Shown here piece after piece: positions 1 through 9,378 of a DNA stretch of 64,000 nucleotides (within the stretch, counting starts at the first letter, position 1; each line of letters starts with the position of its first letter). This DNA is from JAFASC01 sp034669505 (GTDB lineage: Bacteria > Pseudomonadota > Alphaproteobacteria > Rhizobiales > Beijerinckiaceae). Under the pieces are notes generated by a model. That model was given only the letters and a program-made list of their open reading frames with translations. It did not search any database and had not been told where the DNA came from. A program made the position numbers and the translations under genes. Location of the stretch: positions 1-64,000 of the forward strand of contig JAXDNJ010000001.1 of NCBI GenBank assembly GCA_034669505.1, written 5' to 3'.

Positions 1-909
1 GGGCGCGGCCTTCGCCACCTCGCGGTAGGCCTTGCCGAAGGCCTTCGAGGCGGGGCTCGAATCTTCGGCATAATCGGCGACACCATATGTGTTGTAGAGC
101 GCGGGCCCGGCGAGTTTCATCGCGACCACGTTGACGATCGAAGGCGAGCCGACATACGGGATGTTGACACCGAGCTGGCGCAGCTGGCGCGCGAATATAC
201 CGAGATCGTTCTCGAAGGTGAAATAGGAGCCGAGAATATCGGCGCCGGACTGCTTCACCGCGAGAACGACCGGCGTGAAGTCCTGGCTCTGGTTGGCGTA
301 ACCCTGGTCGAGTGCGATCGTGCCGCCGCCTTTGCTGATGGCGTCGGCAAGTGCCTTGCCGCCGGCGGTGCCGAACGCGTCGGTCGAATGGACGATCGCC
401 CAGTTCTTCTTGCCGAGCGTCTTCATGCCGAAATCCGCGAGGACACGGCCCGAATAAGAATCGTTCGGCCGGCAGCGGAACAGCCATTGATTGCCCATGT
501 GGGTCAGCGCCGGATCCGTGCCGCCGAACATGACGGGCTTGGCAGTTTTCAAGATATCGGGCGCCATCGCATGGTTCTGCGTCGAGCGGATCGAGCCGAG
601 GAACGCGACAATGTCCGGCTGCGACGCGAGCTTGGAGAAAGCGAGCACGGCGCCGGGATTGGTGGTCTGGTCGTCCTCCGTGAGGAGTTCGATCTGCTTG
701 CCGAGAATGCCGCCGGCCTTGTTGACCTGCTCGATCGCGAGCTTGGCGCCGATCAAGGCATAGCGACCCGCATCTGCCGCAGGACCCGTGACCGGCAGGA
801 CCATGCCGATTTTCATGGTCGCGCCCTGGGCGCTGGCGCCGCGCCACACTGCGGGCAGGGCGACGCCCGCCGCCAAAGCAACGGAAAAACCTCTACGCGT
901 AATCGTCAT
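1..909 (-). CDS. Branched-chain amino acid-type ABC transporter substrate-binding protein (partial, C-terminus off the left edge)
   Basis: The reading frame opens with ATG at 909 and stays open to base 1, giving 303 residues of an unfinished protein. The N-terminus has a twin-arginine pattern (TRRGF, residues 4-8), a hydrophobic stretch and an Ala-x-Ala-type cleavage site, so export by Tat or Sec is likely. The mature part begins MKIGMVLPVTGPAA and continues with GAKLAIEQVNKAGGILGK, typical of the Peripla_BP_6 (LivK/Leu-Ile-Val-binding) family. Such proteins deliver amino acids, amides or aromatic acids to a LivHMGF permease; no permease gene is visible on this side. The ligand cannot be read from the sequence. 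Confidence 0.88.
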   Translation of the reverse strand, partial: MTITRRGFSVALAAGVALPAVWRGASAQGATMKIGMVLPVTGPAADAGRYALIGAKLAIEQVNKAGGILGKQIELLTEDDQTTNPGAVLAFSKLASQPDIVAFLGSIRSTQNHAMAPDILKTAKPVMFGGTDPALTHMGNQWLFRCRPNDSYSGRVLADFGMKTLGKKNWAIVHSTDAFGTAGGKALADAISKGGGTIALDQGYANQSQDFTPVVLAVKQSGADILGSYFTFENDLGIFARQLRQLGVNIPYVGSPSIVNVVAMKLAGPALYNTYGVADYAEDSSPASKAFGKAYREVAKAAP

Positions 910-1004
910 GAATTCCCTCCCGTGCCGCCGGTCTGAGCCGGCGTGTTCGGGAGGATTAGTCGCTTAAAGCCGCTTCCCTGTCCAGATGCGCGCGCCCTTC
1001 CTCG

Positions 1005-1571
1005 TCAGCGGTACCAAGGATTGTACTGCCATTGCGGGACGGTCGGTGCATAATAATTAGGCGCGTATGCCATCGGGTCTTGCGGCGCGCGGCGCACCGC
1101 GACTTCCGACGCGGAGCCCCGATGGTCCCGCGCAACCATCGTGCGTCCCTGCGGCGGCGTGCCGGAAATGGAGATGCGCGCGCCTTCCGCCTGCACCATC
1201 GAATAGAGTCTTGCCGCATTGCCGGGCGCAAGCCGCACGCAGCCATGCGAGGCCGGGCGGCCGAGCGAGCGGGTCGCATACGAGCCATGGATTGCATAGC
1301 CGCCGCGAAAGAAGATCGAATGCGGCATCGGCGACATGTCGTATTTGCGCGAATAGTGCATCCGCTGCAGGCTTGTCGGTGCGTAGCTGCCGCGCGGCGT
1401 GGAATAGCCCGAGCGAGCGGTCGACACCGCCCAATTGTAGCTGCCGGAGGAGGACGTCACCTGCATCCGCTGGCTCGACAGATCGATGTGGATTTGCACC
1501 GTCGCATGGGCCGTCGCACCGAGCGCAAAAAGCGCGACCAGGGCCAAACCGGCCTGACGAATGATACGCAT
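1005..1571 (-). CDS. L,D-transpeptidase (YkuD / ErfK-YbiS-YcfS-YnhG family)
   Basis: A 188-residue secreted protein. The start at 1571 is chosen because it begins a signal peptide (MRIIRQAGLALVALFALG, cleavage near residue 23); the frame is open upstream to 1697 but that extension has no export signal. The YkuD catalytic motif is present: His95 in AIHGS and SHGCVR at 108-113, with Cys111 as nucleophile. Such enzymes make 3-3 cross-links in peptidoglycan or attach lipoproteins to it, in the periplasm. The 188-residue length means essentially the catalytic domain alone, with no LysM domain. It diverges from mepA, another murein enzyme, so the two may share control. Confidence 0.9.
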   Translation of the reverse strand: MRIIRQAGLALVALFALGATAHATVQIHIDLSSQRMQVTSSSGSYNWAVSTARSGYSTPRGSYAPTSLQRMHYSRKYDMSPMPHSIFFRGGYAIHGSYATRSLGRPASHGCVRLAPGNAARLYSMVQAEGARISISGTPPQGRTMVARDHRGSASEVAVRRAPQDPMAYAPNYYAPTVPQWQYNPWYR

Positions 1572-1723
1572 CGTAAACTCCCGAACGCACGCAACCCGCA
1601 CTCGACGGCACGATTCCAGCTTCGGTGCAGAAGTGCAACAGCGCGGCGGTGTAAAGGTTGACAGGAAAGGACGAATCGAGCCGCTTATTGGCGTCATTTG
1701 TCTCGGTTAATCCCACGGGAGCC

Positions 1724-2644
1724 ATGCGCGCTTATCGCTTCTTTTTTGCAGGCCTTGCTCTTGCGCTGGCAGAGCCGGGATTGGCGCAGGACAAAGGCAC
1801 GCTCGACCCAAAGCCGCTGCCGCCGCTCGAGCGTCCGAACGATCCGGCAATTCCGGCGAAGGAGTTGTTCGGCCGCAAAACCGCGCCGGCCAATCTCGAG
1901 GCCCGCTCGATCGGCTTCTACGCGCATGGCTGCTTGGCAGGCGCGCAGGCTCTGTCCGTCGACGGGGAGGCTTGGCAGGTGATGCGCCTCTCGCGCAATC
2001 GCAACTGGGGACATCCGGCGCTGATCGCGTTTCTTGAGCGGTTCGCCAAGAATATCCCGAAGATCAACGGCTGGCCGGGCATCCTCGTTGGCGACATGTC
2101 GCAGCCGCGCGGCGGCCCGATGCTGACCGGGCATGCCTCGCATCAGATCGGGCTCGACGCCGACATCTGGCTGACGCCGATGCCCGACCGCAAACTCTCG
2201 CGCGCGGAGCGTGAGGAAATGTCGGCGACCAATGTGGTGCGCGAGGACGGGCTCGATGTCACCAAGGACTGGACGCCAAAACATATGGAGGCGGTCAAAG
2301 CGGCGGCGCAGGACCCGGCCGTGCAGCGCATCTTCGTCAACGCCGCGATCAAGAAGGCGATCTGCCGGCAGGCCAAGGGCGACCGCTCATGGCTGGAGAA
2401 AGTCCGGCCGATGTATGGGCACAATTATCATTTCCACGTGCGCATGCATTGTCCGAAAGGGGATGGCGCCTGCGAGGACCAGGCGCCGGTGCCGGGCGGC
2501 GAGGGCTGCGACCAGGCCGCGCTCGCCTATTGGTTCACCGACGCGGTGCTGCATCCCAAGCGCGACCCAAACGCCAAGCCGCGACCTGGTATGACGATGG
2601 CGGCGCTGCCGGCGGAATGCCGCCGCGTGCTCGTCGCGAAGTGA
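1724..2644 (+). CDS. mepA: Penicillin-insensitive murein endopeptidase MepA
   Basis: A 306-residue peptidase of family M74, a zinc endopeptidase that cuts D-Ala-mDAP cross-links in periplasmic peptidoglycan. The start at 1724 gives a clean signal peptide (MRAYRFFFAGLALALAEPG, cleavage after LAQ) and has GGGA just upstream; the frame is open to 1658 but the longer form would bury the signal. Zinc-site motifs are intact: HASHQIGLDAD (His140, Asp147) and NYHFHVRMHC near residue 235. It diverges from the L,D-transpeptidase at 1005-1571 and converges with argE. Confidence 0.93.
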   Translation: MRAYRFFFAGLALALAEPGLAQDKGTLDPKPLPPLERPNDPAIPAKELFGRKTAPANLEARSIGFYAHGCLAGAQALSVDGEAWQVMRLSRNRNWGHPALIAFLERFAKNIPKINGWPGILVGDMSQPRGGPMLTGHASHQIGLDADIWLTPMPDRKLSRAEREEMSATNVVREDGLDVTKDWTPKHMEAVKAAAQDPAVQRIFVNAAIKKAICRQAKGDRSWLEKVRPMYGHNYHFHVRMHCPKGDGACEDQAPVPGGEGCDQAALAYWFTDAVLHPKRDPNAKPRPGMTMAALPAECRRVLVAK

Positions 2645-2662
2645 GCTGGCGGCGCCCGCGTT

Positions 2663-3835
2663 CTAGCTGAGGGTATCCGCAAGGGCGCGCAAAAAGCCGA
2701 TGCACTTTTCGATTTCAGCGATCTCGATGAACTCGTCGGGCTGATGCGCCTGGTTCACGTTGCCCGGGCCGCAGACGATCGTCGAGATGCCGGCGTTTTG
2801 GAACTGTCCGCCCTCGGTTGCGAACGGCACCGCGATCGTCCTGTTCGAGCGCGTCAGCCGGAGCGCCAGCGCTTCGGCCGGCGAGCCTGCGTCGGCGGCC
2901 AGCCCCGGCACTTCAACCTCGATCTTGGTCTCGACAAAAGTCTCGGGAAAACCCTTGATCCGGTTTGCGCGCACCGTCTCGACATGCGCTTCGAAGCGCT
3001 CCAGCGCGGCGCGCAAGGGCACGCCGGGAAGGCCGCGGAACTCCCAGTGGAACTTGCAGTCTTTGGCGAGGATGTTGCGCGCCGTGCCGCCGGCAATCGT
3101 GCCGACATGCACGGTCGACCACGCCGGCTCGAAACGGCCGGACGGATCGCCGTCGCGGGCAAACTCCTCGCCGATCTGCGTCAGCGCGGTGACAAGCTCG
3201 CAGCCGACATGCACGGCAGAGACGCCCAAAAATGGCTTCGACGAATGCGCCTCGCGGCCCCGCACGTGTGTGTGATAGGTCGACACGCTCTTGTGGCTGT
3301 CGGCGACCTCCATATTGGTCGGCTCGCCGACGATGACGGCGCCAGGCCGCGGCAGGTCCTGGCCGAAGCGGCGGATCGTGTCGAGCGGACCCTCGCAGGT
3401 CACTTCCTCGTCATAGCTGAAGAGGAGATGCACCGGGCGCTTTAAGCGCGCGCGCTGGAATTCCGGCACCATGGCGAGGCAGATCGCGTCAAACCCTTTC
3501 ATGTCGCAGGTGCCGCGCCCGTAAAGCCGCGTGCCGTCGCGCCGGACAGCGAAGGGATCGCTCGTCCACGATTGTCCGACGACCGGCACGACGTCGGTGT
3601 GACCGGACAGCACGATGCCGCCGTCGCTCATCGGACCGATCGTAGCGAAAATTGCGGCCTTGTTGCCGTCCGCATTGGGCACGCGCACGAACGGCACGTT
3701 CAGTTCAGCGAGATAATCCTCGACGAAGTCGATCAGCGGCAGGTTCGATTTCGAGCTTTCCGTGTCGAAGCCGACGAGCCGCTCGATCAGCGGCAGCGCG
3801 CGGGCGAGGGCGTCTGGTGAGGCGACGTCAGGCAT
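2663..3835 (-). CDS. argE: Acetylornithine deacetylase (M20 metallopeptidase family)
   Basis: A 390-residue zinc hydrolase expected to convert N-acetylornithine to ornithine in arginine synthesis. M20 motifs are in order: SGHTDVVPV at 77-85 (His79, Asp81), GRGTCDMKGF at 107-115 (bridging Asp111) and the catalytic EE pair at 143-144. Length and motif spacing match ArgE rather than DapE or aminoacylase, though M20 members are easily confused. It stands alone between convergent mepA and a divergent GFA-family gene. Confidence 0.88.
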   Translation of the reverse strand: MPDVASPDALARALPLIERLVGFDTESSKSNLPLIDFVEDYLAELNVPFVRVPNADGNKAAIFATIGPMSDGGIVLSGHTDVVPVVGQSWTSDPFAVRRDGTRLYGRGTCDMKGFDAICLAMVPEFQRARLKRPVHLLFSYDEEVTCEGPLDTIRRFGQDLPRPGAVIVGEPTNMEVADSHKSVSTYHTHVRGREAHSSKPFLGVSAVHVGCELVTALTQIGEEFARDGDPSGRFEPAWSTVHVGTIAGGTARNILAKDCKFHWEFRGLPGVPLRAALERFEAHVETVRANRIKGFPETFVETKIEVEVPGLAADAGSPAEALALRLTRSNRTIAVPFATEGGQFQNAGISTIVCGPGNVNQAHQPDEFIEIAEIEKCIGFLRALADTLS

Positions 3836-4072
3836 GGGTGGAGACTAGCATTCAAGTTTGATACCTGTCCTCTTTCCAAGCGAGCGCCTCGATCAGCCTG
3901 GCAACACGAGCATCCTAGCGCCTCGGTGGTGCGCCCGGTTTGTCAGGCGTAAGCAGCATCTGAATTGCGCGGCGTGCAGCACGCGCGCTACCAGCGATTC
4001 GCGATTCTGCTTGCCCTGAAATGAAATCGGGCGACACTGCCCGACGACATTCGTGCGATACGGGAGGACACC

Positions 4073-4501
4073 ATGAGCGCTTCGTATGCGGGGGCATGTT
4101 TTTGCGGCGCCATCGCGGTTCGTGTGACGGGCGAGCCCAATGCAATGGGCTATTGCCATTGTGCGTCGTGTCGATCTTGGTCCGGCGGGCCGGTAAATGC
4201 GTTCACCCTCTGGCAGCCCGAGGCCGTGGAGGTGATCAAGGGCGCGGAGAACCTCGCGACATATCATAAGACGGACTTGAGCCATCGTCAGTTCTGCCGG
4301 CTCTGCGGCGGTCATTTGATGACCGTGCATCCGCCGCTGAAGATGATCGATGTTTTCGCCGCGACCATTCCGGACCTCGCGTTTGTGCCGCAGGTGCATG
4401 TCAACTATGCCGAAACGGTGTTGCCGATGCGTGATGGGCTGCCGAAGCTGAAGGATTTTCCGGCCGAATTTGGCGGCTCCGGCGAGGCCGTGCCGGAATA
4501 G
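4073..4501 (+). CDS. GFA / CENP-V family zinc protein
   Basis: A 142-residue protein of the family named after glutathione-dependent formaldehyde-activating enzyme. Zinc-binding cysteines are visible: CFCG (residues 9-12), CHCASC (25-30) and CRLCGG further on. The ATG at 4073 follows GGGAGG with good spacing. Family members bind zinc; few have a proven reaction, and the formaldehyde role does not extend to most of them. It lies alone, with a further small gene 123 bases downstream on the same strand. Confidence 0.85.
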   Translation: MSASYAGACFCGAIAVRVTGEPNAMGYCHCASCRSWSGGPVNAFTLWQPEAVEVIKGAENLATYHKTDLSHRQFCRLCGGHLMTVHPPLKMIDVFAATIPDLAFVPQVHVNYAETVLPMRDGLPKLKDFPAEFGGSGEAVPE

Positions 4502-4624
4502 ACCAGACGCAAGACCAGCGCATCCGCTCGCGGGATGGGCAGACACGCATCACGTCATTATTGAGACAGGCCACTCGCACGACAAGCTTTTATCCGATCG
4601 CGCTGAAATGACGGAGGTTGGAAC

Positions 4625-4915
4625 ATGCATATGACGATGAGGAAATACCGTCAGATTAAGGGAACGCCGGAAGACGCGACGGCCTGGGTGAAGAAGACCC
4701 TCATGCCGGTTTTGAAAAGGTCAAAAGGCCTAAAAGCTTATTACGCCGTCATCTTCGACGATGGGACGATCGGTTCGATCAACGTCTTCGCGAGCGAAGA
4801 TGCGGCCAACCAGGCCAATAACCAAGTGCGTCAAGAGATCGGCAACAGCGCCTCGGACATGTTGCAGCACATTGAAACCAAGGTCTGGCAAGTCTTGCAT
4901 GAAGAGCACGTTTAA
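4625..4915 (+). CDS. Small protein, probably a dimeric alpha-beta barrel (ABM-like) fold
   Basis: A 96-residue protein with a strong GGAGG at 4613-4617, seven bases before the ATG. The pattern of a short strand (MRKYRQIKG), a helix, GLKAYYAVIFDDGTIGSINVF and a C-terminal helix resembles antibiotic-biosynthesis-monooxygenase-like and related stress-response barrel proteins. No catalytic residue is evident and no function can be assigned. It may be co-transcribed with the GFA-family gene upstream, but 123 bases separate them. Confidence 0.65.
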   Translation: MHMTMRKYRQIKGTPEDATAWVKKTLMPVLKRSKGLKAYYAVIFDDGTIGSINVFASEDAANQANNQVRQEIGNSASDMLQHIETKVWQVLHEEHV

Positions 4916-5202
4916 ACGTTAAGCGTGCAATGCGATTGTGCCACATGTCGGGACGCGTCATTGGTGCCTCCCTGCACTCACGGCCGTGGCCATCTCTAAG
5001 CTGCATAGGACGGCAGCAAGTTTCACGCTGATCGTTCTTCGAGGCAACTCACTCCGCCGGGCGAGCCGGCGTGGTTTTGTTCGCCGGTTGGCGCGACATG
5101 TCTTAGCATTCGGCTTGACATCGTCTCTCGATGGGCGCGCTTAGAGGCACTAAGCGCGGCGTGTCCCGAATTCCGTCGCGATTGACCTTAGGGAGACAAA
5201 TC

Positions 5203-5670
5203 ATGCGCAATATTGTTATCGCAAGCATAATTGTCGTCGGTATAGGCGGCACCGCCCTCGCTGAAGATCATAAGGCAAAGGCGATCACGGCCGATTCGCT
5301 CCAGTGGGGTCCCGCTCCTCCTGTATTGCCGAAGGGCGTACAGATAGCCGTCCTTGCTGGGGATCCTGGCAAGAAAGGGCCGTTCGTTGTGCGACTTAAG
5401 ATTCCGGCCGGCTTAAAGGTACCGGCGCACCAGCATCCGAGTGCCGAGGGTGTGACTGTCATCTCCGGCGATTTCCGCTTTGGAATGGGCGACAAGCTCG
5501 ACGAATCGAAAGCCGAAAAGCTTGGCCCAGGTGGTTTCGTTGACCTGCCCGCGAATATGAATCACTTTGCCTTTTCCGGCGGCGGTGAGGTCATCGTCCA
5601 GATCAACTCCGAGGGTCCGTTCGAGATCAAATACGTGAACCCGGCCGACGATCCGAGCAAGAAAAGCTAG
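5203..5670 (+). CDS. Secreted cupin-domain protein
   Basis: A 155-residue protein with a signal peptide (MRNIVIASIIVVGIGGTALA). The start at 5203 is chosen over the open frame from 5131 because of this signal and GGGAG at 5191-5195. The cupin core reads VPAHQHPSAEGVTVISG followed by PANMNHFAFSGGG, giving His-x-His and a later His as probable metal ligands. Small periplasmic cupins of this type have no agreed reaction. It is separate from its neighbours; 287 bases upstream hold no recognisable gene. Confidence 0.8.
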   Translation: MRNIVIASIIVVGIGGTALAEDHKAKAITADSLQWGPAPPVLPKGVQIAVLAGDPGKKGPFVVRLKIPAGLKVPAHQHPSAEGVTVISGDFRFGMGDKLDESKAEKLGPGGFVDLPANMNHFAFSGGGEVIVQINSEGPFEIKYVNPADDPSKKS

Positions 5671-5756
5671 CAGCCGACGAAGCGGACCCGTCAGGAACAA
5701 GAGGGCAAGCGCACAGCGTGCGTCTCGCAGATGCCGAGACTGCGCTTCGCGCTTGC

Positions 5757-7190
5757 TCAGGATGAGGATTCGTTCTTCCCACGCGGGTCGATCGGCTTCA
5801 CGTCGAGCGCGAGTATATCCTCCAGAAGCTTCGCACCCGCGAGCAGCTTCGCCTCGCCGTTCGCCGGCGCGACCATTTGTAATCCGACCGGCAGATTGTC
5901 CCTAGTGAAGCCGCAGGGCAGCGACAGAGCGCACGCGCCGGCAAGCGTGATCGCGTAGACGATCGCCAGCCATTCCACGTAATTGGCAAAGCGGTGGCCG
6001 TCGCACTCCTCGACATAGCGCTGGCCGATCGGAAACGGCGGCACGATTGTTGCCGGACACAGCAGCAGATCGTAATCGCGTAAGAAAGCGTCGAGCCGGC
6101 GCGCGAGTTCGGCGCGCTGATGCTCGGCACGCACGATGTCGCGGGCCGTCAGCTTCAGGCCTTCCTCAACGTTCCAGACGCTCTCCGGCTTGAATTTATC
6201 GGGATGCGCGTCGAGCAGGTGCGCCAATTTCAAAGCGAAGTCGCGCGCGCGCAGCACATGGAAAGATTCATGCGCTTCGGAGAAATCGGGATGCGCCTCT
6301 TCGACGATCACGCCCGCCTCGGCAAAGCGCATCGCCGCTTTACGCGTGATCTCGGCCACCTGCGGATCGACTGGCGTGATGCCGAGGTCGCGCGACCAGG
6401 CGACGCGTTTCGGGTTCCAGCCCGAGCGCGCCGCGTCGAGAAAGGACTTTTCCGGCCTCGGCTTTGACAGCATGTCGCGGCTGTCCTCGCCGAGCATCGC
6501 ATCGAACATGAGCGCCATGTCTTCGACATTGCGCGCCATCGGGCCTTCGACGCTGAGCGTCGGGTCGACCGACCACCGGCGCGTCACCGCGACGCGGCCG
6601 ACGGTCGGACGCATGCCGGTGACGCCGCAAAAGCTCGCCGGATTGCGTAAGGAACCGCCGACATCCGAGCCATGCGCGAGCCACGCCATGCCGGTCGCAA
6701 GCGCGGCGGCCGCGCCGCCCGACGAGCCCGCGGCGGAAAGCGCGGTGTTCCACGGGTTCAGTGTGGCTCCGAAGACATCGTTGAACGTGTTGGCGCCGGC
6801 GCCGAATTCCGGCGTGTTGGATTTCCCGTAGATAATAGCGCCTTCCGCTTCGAGGCGATCGGCGGTGACGTCGGAGGCGTCGGGCAGATAGTCGGCAAAA
6901 ATGCGCGAGCCGGAGGTCGAGCGGACGCCCGCGACAGCGGTCAGGTCCTTGATCGGCACCGGCATGCCGGCGAGCAGGCCGCGTTCCACAACAGGCTTTT
7001 GCATCAGGCGGCGCGCGTGATCGCGGGCGCGCTCGAAACAGAGGATCGGCAGTGCGTTGATCTTTTTATCGACGGCGGCGATGCGCGCTTCCAGCGCATC
7101 GAGAAGATCGAGCGGCGTGATCTCTTGCTTGCGCAGGCGCGTGACAAGATCGGTCGCGCGGGCGTTTATCAGCTCATTATGCGATGTCAT
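5757..7190 (-). CDS. Amidase (amidase signature family)
   Basis: A 477-residue hydrolase with the complete Ser-cisSer-Lys triad: Lys81 in PVPIKDLTAVAG, cis-Ser156 in AAGSSGGAAAAL and nucleophile Ser180 in GSDVGGSLRNPA. The family cleaves many amides (indoleacetamide, 6-aminohexanoate dimer, aryl acyl amides, Glu-tRNA Gln); the substrate is not readable. It is not GatA by context, since no gatB or gatC is nearby. Its ATG overlaps the coaBC stop by four bases (ATGA), so it is co-translated with coaBC; a biochemical link is not obvious. Confidence 0.9.
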   Translation of the reverse strand: MTSHNELINARATDLVTRLRKQEITPLDLLDALEARIAAVDKKINALPILCFERARDHARRLMQKPVVERGLLAGMPVPIKDLTAVAGVRSTSGSRIFADYLPDASDVTADRLEAEGAIIYGKSNTPEFGAGANTFNDVFGATLNPWNTALSAAGSSGGAAAALATGMAWLAHGSDVGGSLRNPASFCGVTGMRPTVGRVAVTRRWSVDPTLSVEGPMARNVEDMALMFDAMLGEDSRDMLSKPRPEKSFLDAARSGWNPKRVAWSRDLGITPVDPQVAEITRKAAMRFAEAGVIVEEAHPDFSEAHESFHVLRARDFALKLAHLLDAHPDKFKPESVWNVEEGLKLTARDIVRAEHQRAELARRLDAFLRDYDLLLCPATIVPPFPIGQRYVEECDGHRFANYVEWLAIVYAITLAGACALSLPCGFTRDNLPVGLQMVAPANGEAKLLAGAKLLEDILALDVKPIDPRGKNESSS

Positions 7191-8461
7191 TCGGCCGCGA
7201 GTTCTTTCGCCAAGCGCGCGATCAGCCGTCGCGCGACTTCGTCCTTGTCGAGTGTCGGCCAGGAATCGATGCCGTCGCGTGTGACGATGTGGATCGTGTT
7301 CTTGTCGCCGCCCATGATGCCGGTGGAGGGTGACACATCGTTTGCGACGATCATGTCGCAGCCTTTCGCATCGAGCTTTTTGCGCGCATGGGCGAGCACA
7401 TCGTCGGTTTCCGCGGCGAAGCCGACAACCAGTTTGGGGCGCGCATGGTTGCGGTGCGCGATGGCGGCGAGGATGTCGGGATTCTCGACGAGATTCAGTT
7501 TCGGTGCGCCATTACCGGTTTTCTTTAATTTGGCCGCGCCGGTTTCCGCCATGCGCCAATCGGCGACCGCCGCCGTGGCGACGAAAATGTCGGCGGGGAG
7601 CGCCGCGTTGACGGCGGAGAGCATGTCCTGCGCCGTCTCGACGTGCTGCGTTTGCACGCCTGGCGGATCGGGCAGGCTCACCGGCCCGCTGATCAGCGCA
7701 ACATCGGCGCCGGCCTCAGCCGCGGCGCGGGCGATCGCGTGGCCCTGCTTGCCGGACGAGTGGTTGGCGATGTAGCGCACGGGATCGATCGGCTCGTGCG
7801 TCGGGCCCGACGTGACGATGACGCGCTTGCCGGCGAGCGCGCCATTCGCCTCGCCAGTTCTTCTATCGGTCGTTCGCGCGCCCATGCCAAGCAGCAGCGG
7901 GATCGCGGTGTCCCTCTCCAGCGCCGCTAGGATCGCGGCGACGATTTCGAGTGGCTCGGCCATGCGGCCGGGCCCGTACTCGCCGCAAGCCATGTCGCCC
8001 TCATTCGGGCCGACGAACAGCACGCCATCCTTGCGCAAGGCTGCTACGTTGCGCTGCGTCGCCGGATGCAGCCACATGCGCAGGTTCATCGCCGGCGCGG
8101 CGAGCACGCGCTTGTCGGTGGCGAGCAGCAGCGTCGAGGCAAGGTCATTGGCGAGCCCGCTGGCGAGCTTCGCCAGCAGATCGGCAGTCGCCGGCGCCAC
8201 TACCAGGAGATCGGCGTCACGGGAGAGCTCTATGTGACCCATCGCGGCTTCGTCGGTGAGCGAGAACAGGTCGTCGTAGACCTTGTCCCCGGTGAGGCTC
8301 GCGACTGAGAGCGGGGTGACGAACTGCGCCGCCGCCTTGGTCATCGCCGCGCGTACCCGGGCGCCGCGCTCGCGCAGGCGGCGGATCAGGTCGAGCGCCT
8401 TGTAGGCGGCGATGCCGCCGCCGATGACGAGAAGGATGCGTTTGCCGGAAAGTGGGGTCAT
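7187..8461 (-). CDS. coaBC: Bifunctional phosphopantothenoylcysteine decarboxylase / phosphopantothenate-cysteine ligase
   Basis: A 424-residue fusion performing two consecutive steps of coenzyme A synthesis. The N-terminal flavoprotein decarboxylase (about 1-190) shows GGGIAAYKALDLIRRL, catalytic His76 in GHIELS, APAMN (Asn126) and Cys159 in DMACGEYGPG. The C-terminal CTP-dependent ligase (about 200-424) opens with a Rossmann strand and SGPTHEPIDPVRYI. The start at 8461 (MTPLSGKRILLV) fits the family; the frame is open to 8791 but that extension crosses the divergent HAD gene. In many alphaproteobacteria coaBC sits between ubiB and dut; here it is separated from both. Confidence 0.95.
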   Translation of the reverse strand: MTPLSGKRILLVIGGGIAAYKALDLIRRLRERGARVRAAMTKAAAQFVTPLSVASLTGDKVYDDLFSLTDEAAMGHIELSRDADLLVVAPATADLLAKLASGLANDLASTLLLATDKRVLAAPAMNLRMWLHPATQRNVAALRKDGVLFVGPNEGDMACGEYGPGRMAEPLEIVAAILAALERDTAIPLLLGMGARTTDRRTGEANGALAGKRVIVTSGPTHEPIDPVRYIANHSSGKQGHAIARAAAEAGADVALISGPVSLPDPPGVQTQHVETAQDMLSAVNAALPADIFVATAAVADWRMAETGAAKLKKTGNGAPKLNLVENPDILAAIAHRNHARPKLVVGFAAETDDVLAHARKKLDAKGCDMIVANDVSPSTGIMGGDKNTIHIVTRDGIDSWPTLDKDEVARRLIARLAKELAAE

Positions 8462-8519
8462 GGACGATGGGCTGAACTTGGGATCAAGTCGCGCGCCTGT
8501 CCACTGCCGAGACAATCCG

Positions 8520-9338
8520 ATGCCCGGTAAAGCTAACATCCGCGTGCTCCTCGCCGATGTCGACGGCACGTTGGTCACCCAGGAAAAGGTGCTCACGCAA
8601 GAGACGCTCGCTGCCGCCCGGGAGCTGCGGGCGGCCGCCATCACGCTGGCGCTGACCAGCGGCCGCCCGCCGCGCGGCATGGGGATGCTGATCGAGCCGC
8701 TGGCGCTCACTGGGCCGATCGCCGGCTTCAATGGTGGGGTCTTCGTCAACCCCGATCTCAGCGTCATCGAGAGCCACCCGCTCGACCCCAAGGTCGCGCG
8801 GGAAGCGCTCGGCCTTGTCCTGAAAAGCGGCCTCGATGCCTGGGTCTATACCGAGGAAGAGTGGCTGATCCGCAACAAGGACGCGCCGCATGTGGCCCGG
8901 GAGGCGTGGACGGTGAAGTTCGAGGCCAAGGTCGTGCCCGAGTTCACGGAGGAACACCTCTCTCATGCGGTAAAGATCGTCGGTGTTTCTGACGATCATA
9001 GCCTTGTCGCCAAGACCGAAACCGACGCCCAGCAAGCTCTTGGCAGCCGCGCCAGCGCCGCGCGGTCGCAACCCTATTACCTCGACGTGACCGACCCGCA
9101 GGCGAACAAGGGCGAGGTCGTGCGCTGGCTCGCCCGCACGATGAGGATCGACGCGAAGGAGATCGCCACGATCGGCGACATGCCGAACGACGTCCTCATG
9201 TTCAAAGCAGGCGGCCTGTCCATCGCGATGGGCAATGCCAACAAGGAGGTGCAGGCGGAAGCCGATGCGGTGACCGACACGAACGAGGCGGAAGGCTTCG
9301 CCCAGGCCGTCCGTCGGTTCATCCTAGCTGAACAATAA
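8520..9338 (+). CDS. HAD-superfamily phosphatase, Cof type
   Basis: A 272-residue hydrolase. Motif I is LLADVDGTLV (nucleophile Asp13, Asp15), followed by LALTSGRPPRGM (motif II) and a C-terminal IGDMPNDVLMFKAGGLSIAMGNA (motif IV plus the Cof signature). A large cap domain sits between. Cof-type enzymes dephosphorylate sugar phosphates, phosphorylated vitamins or FMN; the substrate is unknown. The start at 8520 lies 58 bases from the divergent coaBC start. The frame is open to 8412, but that would overlap coaBC. Confidence 0.88.
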   Translation: MPGKANIRVLLADVDGTLVTQEKVLTQETLAAARELRAAAITLALTSGRPPRGMGMLIEPLALTGPIAGFNGGVFVNPDLSVIESHPLDPKVAREALGLVLKSGLDAWVYTEEEWLIRNKDAPHVAREAWTVKFEAKVVPEFTEEHLSHAVKIVGVSDDHSLVAKTETDAQQALGSRASAARSQPYYLDVTDPQANKGEVVRWLARTMRIDAKEIATIGDMPNDVLMFKAGGLSIAMGNANKEVQAEADAVTDTNEAEGFAQAVRRFILAEQ

Positions 9339-9378
9339 ACGCGACTGTGGCCGTCGTTCCGGTGTAGATGTCCGGCCC

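Noticed and set aside
4938..5144. 68-codon open frame in the spacer before the cupin gene
   Set aside because: No ribosome-binding site, no recognisable pattern; likely chance.
5757..7190. GatA subunit of the Glu-tRNA amidotransferase
   Set aside because: No gatB or gatC nearby; only the general amidase signature is shared.
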